From Roseovarius carneus (GTDB lineage: Bacteria > Pseudomonadota > Alphaproteobacteria > Rhodobacterales > Rhodobacteraceae): a DNA stretch of 64,000 nucleotides. Where the stretch lies: assembly GCF_020141465.1 (NCBI RefSeq), contig NZ_JAHSPD010000001.1:248001-312000 (forward strand), written 5' to 3'. The notes below the pieces were generated by a model. The model was not told where the DNA came from. It ran no database searches and saw only the letters and a program-made list of their open reading frames with translations. This document shows positions 61,907-64,000 of the stretch, piece by piece (position 1 is the stretch's first letter; each line of letters opens with the position of its first letter). Made by a program: the position numbers and the translations under genes.

Positions 61907-63079
61907 TCACCGTTCGACGCAGAGTGCGACACCCATGCCGCCACCGATGCAGAGCGTTGCAAGGCCCTTCTTCGCACCACGGCGCTTCATCTCGAAAAGC
62001 AGCGTGTTGAGAACGCGGCAGCCGGACGCACCGATGGGATGCCCGATCGCAATCGCGCCGCCGTTCACGTTGACGATGGCCGGGTCCCAACCCATCTCCT
62101 TGTTCACCGCGCAAGCCTGTGCGGCGAAGGCCTCATTGGCCTCCACGAGGTCGAGATCACCAACAGACCAGCCCGCCTTTTCAAGCGCCTTGCGGCTCGC
62201 ATGGATCGGCCCCACACCCATGATCGACGGGTCGAGACCGGCTGTGGCAAAGCTCGCGATACGCGCCAAGGGCTCAATGCCACGTTTTGCCGCTTCTTCG
62301 ACGCTCATCAACAGCGTGGCCGCAGCACCGTCATTAAGGCCAGAGGCGTTGGCGGCGGTCACACTGCCATCTTTGGTAAAGGCGGGCCGCATCTTCTGCA
62401 TCGCCTCCATTGTCGCGCCATGGCGGATGTACTCATCCTTGTCGACAATGATATCGCCCTTGCGGGTTTTCACGGTAAAGGCCGCGATCTCATCGTCGAA
62501 CTTGCCTGCCTTCTGTGCGGCTTCGGCCTTGTTCTGGCTGGCCAACGCAAACGCATCCTGCATCTCGCGGCTGATCTGCCATTTCTCGGCAACATTCTCG
62601 GCCGTCTGCCCCATGTGATAGTTGTTGAACGCATCCCACAGGCCATCGCGGATCATCGTGTCGATGAATTTCGCGTCGCCCATCTTGGTGCCCGCACGCA
62701 TATGCGAGGCATGGGGGCTGAGCGTCATGTTTTCCTGACCACCCGCCGCAACGATGGAGGCATCTCCAAGCTGGATATGCTGCGCGCCCAGCGCCACAGC
62801 GCGCAGGCCGGACCCACAGACCTGATTGATGCTCCAAGCCGCGCTCTCCTGAGGCAGGCCCGCATTGATGTGCGCCTGACGCGCGGGGTTTTGGCCCTGA
62901 GCGGCTGTCAGGACCTGCCCCAGAATGGTCTCAGAGACCTCTGATTTATCCACGCCCGCGCGCTCGACAACCGCCTCCAGCACGGCAGCACCCAGATCAT
63001 GCGCCGGTGTGTTTGCGAAAGAGCCCCCGAAAGAGCCGACAGCCGTGCGTGCGGCCGATGCGATAACGACGTTGGTCAT
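61907..63079 (-). CDS. phaA: Acetyl-CoA acetyltransferase (beta-ketothiolase)
   Basis: Condenses two acetyl-CoA to acetoacetyl-CoA, the first step of polyhydroxybutyrate synthesis and the ethylmalonyl-CoA pathway. The 390-residue product has the acyl-accepting C88 in [21 protein letters not shown] near residue 350 and the second active cysteine in LCIGGGMG. It is full length. Confidence 0.96.
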   Translation of the reverse strand: MTNVVIASAARTAVGSFGGSFANTPAHDLGAAVLEAVVERAGVDKSEVSETILGQVLTAAQGQNPARQAHINAGLPQESAAWSINQVCGSGLRAVALGAQHIQLGDASIVAAGGQENMTLSPHASHMRAGTKMGDAKFIDTMIRDGLWDAFNNYHMGQTAENVAEKWQISREMQDAFALASQNKAEAAQKAGKFDDEIAAFTVKTRKGDIIVDKDEYIRHGATMEAMQKMRPAFTKDGSVTAANASGLNDGAAATLLMSVEEAAKRGIEPLARIASFATAGLDPSIMGVGPIHASRKALEKAGWSVGDLDLVEANEAFAAQACAVNKEMGWDPAIVNVNGGAIAIGHPIGASGCRVLNTLLFEMKRRGAKKGLATLCIGGGMGVALCVER

Positions 63080-63161
63080 GTGACAGTCTCCATCTCAATG
63101 TTCTCCAGGGGAGGCAACGACGCGGACCGTCCACGCAATCGGCTCCCGCCAATTCGCAATG

Positions 63162-63190
63162 TTCATAGCGCGTTGGGCATATCGCGGCAA
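63162..63190 (-). promoter_or_regulatory. Candidate promoter of phaA
   Basis: On the minus strand TTGCCG (63190-63185), 17 bases, TATGAA (63167-63162), about 80 bases upstream of phaA. By-eye call. Confidence 0.45.
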
Positions 63191-63214
63191 CTGTTCGCAT
63201 GTCACATCAGACAC

Positions 63215-64000
63215 TCAGGCCGACCTCAGGACAGCCTCAGGGCTGAGCCATGCAGGCTTTACCGATGGCGCACCAAAGTAATACCCCTGCAAGCAATCAA
63301 TTCCGATGGCCGCGAGATAGGCCGCATCCTCGGCCCGCTCAACGTTTTCAGCCACGGTGAACATATCGAACTGCCGCGCGATACTGGCCAGCGCATTGGT
63401 CAGCACCTGATTGTCGGGATCGGTGGATATCCCGCGGATGAACTGCCCGTCGATCTTAATGATATCGAAGTAGAAATCCTTGAGATACCTGAACGAGGTA
63501 TAGCCCGCACCAAAATCATCGAGTGCAAAGCTGATCCCCTTGCTCTGCATCTCTTCCATGAAGGTCACGACCAACTCCGGCACAAGCATGGCGGAGCTTT
63601 CCGTGATTTCAAGGATAAGCCGCTCGCCCAGTATCGGATCATTGGCCAGCGCCCGTTTGAGGATGCGCATCCAGCGCGGGTAACCGATGGAGCGGGCCGA
63701 CATATTGATCGCGAGCCGCAAATCCGGATGCGCGCCCAGCGTGCGAATGCCCTTCTCCAACGCAAGGCAATCGACGATTCGCCCGGTCTCTGCCGTCTCG
63801 ATTGAGGTGATGAAATCTTTGGCGGGAATAATCCGTCCAGTCGCATCCAGAACCCGGATCAACCCTTCGTAAAACGCAATCTGGCCACCAGACCCTGCCG
63901 TCACAACAGGCTGATAAGCAAGCATAACCTGCTTATGCCGCACGGCTGCATCCACCATTGCTATCACGGATTCATCCCGCGCGCTGATGGCATAGGATAA
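63215..64000 (-). CDS. EAL-domain cyclic-di-GMP phosphodiesterase (5' end outside)
   Basis: The reading frame stays open to the right edge, so the N-terminus lies outside the window. The visible part is nearly a whole EAL domain: YEGLIRVLD (EGL instead of EAL), LAINMSARS, ILEITESSA, FALDDFGAGYTSF, IIKIDGQFI, VAENVERAED and LQGYYFGAP. All metal and catalytic acidic residues are kept. It should hydrolyse cyclic di-GMP. No GGDEF domain is seen here. Confidence 0.88.
   Translation of the reverse strand, partial: LSYAISARDESVIAMVDAAVRHKQVMLAYQPVVTAGSGGQIAFYEGLIRVLDATGRIIPAKDFITSIETAETGRIVDCLALEKGIRTLGAHPDLRLAINMSARSIGYPRWMRILKRALANDPILGERLILEITESSAMLVPELVVTFMEEMQSKGISFALDDFGAGYTSFRYLKDFYFDIIKIDGQFIRGISTDPDNQVLTNALASIARQFDMFTVAENVERAEDAAYLAAIGIDCLQGYYFGAPSVKPAWLSPEAVLRSA

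Noticed and set aside
1-64000. tRNA, rRNA, insertion sequence, prophage or CRISPR array
   Set aside because: No tRNA-like or rRNA sequence, transposase, integrase, phage or regularly spaced repeat was seen in the reading.

Overview
The window is a GC-rich, tightly packed stretch of alphaproteobacterial chromosome. Gene content and order point to Rhodobacterales (Roseobacter/Paracoccaceae type): ihfB-lapA-like-trpF-trpB, lepB-rnc-era, pdxJ-acpS, rel-rpoZ-folK, the DUF1491, DUF6732, DUF1636, Lin0512 and DUF2007 families, an aerobic-type cob locus, phaAB and a long acyl-CoA dehydrogenase of the ethylmalonyl-CoA pathway type. I see no rRNA, tRNA, insertion sequence, prophage or CRISPR array. About 68 protein genes are supported, including three too small for routine calling: a 27-aa peptide, cbtB and a 35-aa basic protein.

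Layout. 0-6 kb: tryptophan genes behind ihfB, a TauE/SafE exporter and a probable methylsuccinyl-CoA dehydrogenase. 6-18 kb: FAH-family hydrolase, orphan DUF1045 protein, TetR regulator, recO, DUF1491, era, rnc, lepB, acpS, pdxJ, rel, rpoZ and folK. 18-25.8 kb: NYN-domain protein, ispH, rnhA, a TRIC-type channel, fmt, a degenerate deformylase paralogue, a canonical def and a MalY/PatB aminotransferase.

25.9-49 kb is a cobalamin and cobalt region. A minus-strand operon (DUF6732-cbiX-cobH-cobL-cobI-cbiG/cobJ-cobM) makes the corrin ring. A receiver domain without its phospho-acceptor and a plus-strand DUF1636-cobD pair sit next to it. After an interruption by mltB and smc, a cobalamin riboswitch controls cbtB-cbtA and a His-rich exported protein. 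A second DUF1636 protein, cobW (His-rich linker), a GNAT enzyme, cobN, and cobO with two tandem Lin0512 paralogues follow. Read together, cobalt is imported by CbtAB, bound by His/Cys-rich proteins, inserted by CobN with CobW help (CbiX offers an alternative early entry), and the corrinoid is adenosylated by CobO and amidated by CobD. The genes cobG/cobZ, cobK, cobB, cobQ, cobST and the nucleotide-loop genes are not in the window.

49-64 kb: FadR-type regulator with an operator on its promoter, an amidohydrolase, greA, ETF-ubiquinone oxidoreductase, a TPR protein, ispE, a polyprenyl diphosphate synthase, a LysR regulator divergent from a 35-aa protein, phaB and phaA with separate promoters, and the 3' part of an EAL-domain protein.

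The most unusual items are a roughly 30-bp element present five times in short gaps between same-direction genes, often fused to a stop codon or close to a start codon; the corroded deformylase and receiver; the set of small metal-ligand-rich B12-linked proteins; and a 27-aa ORF antisense inside the usual lepB-rnc-era operon.
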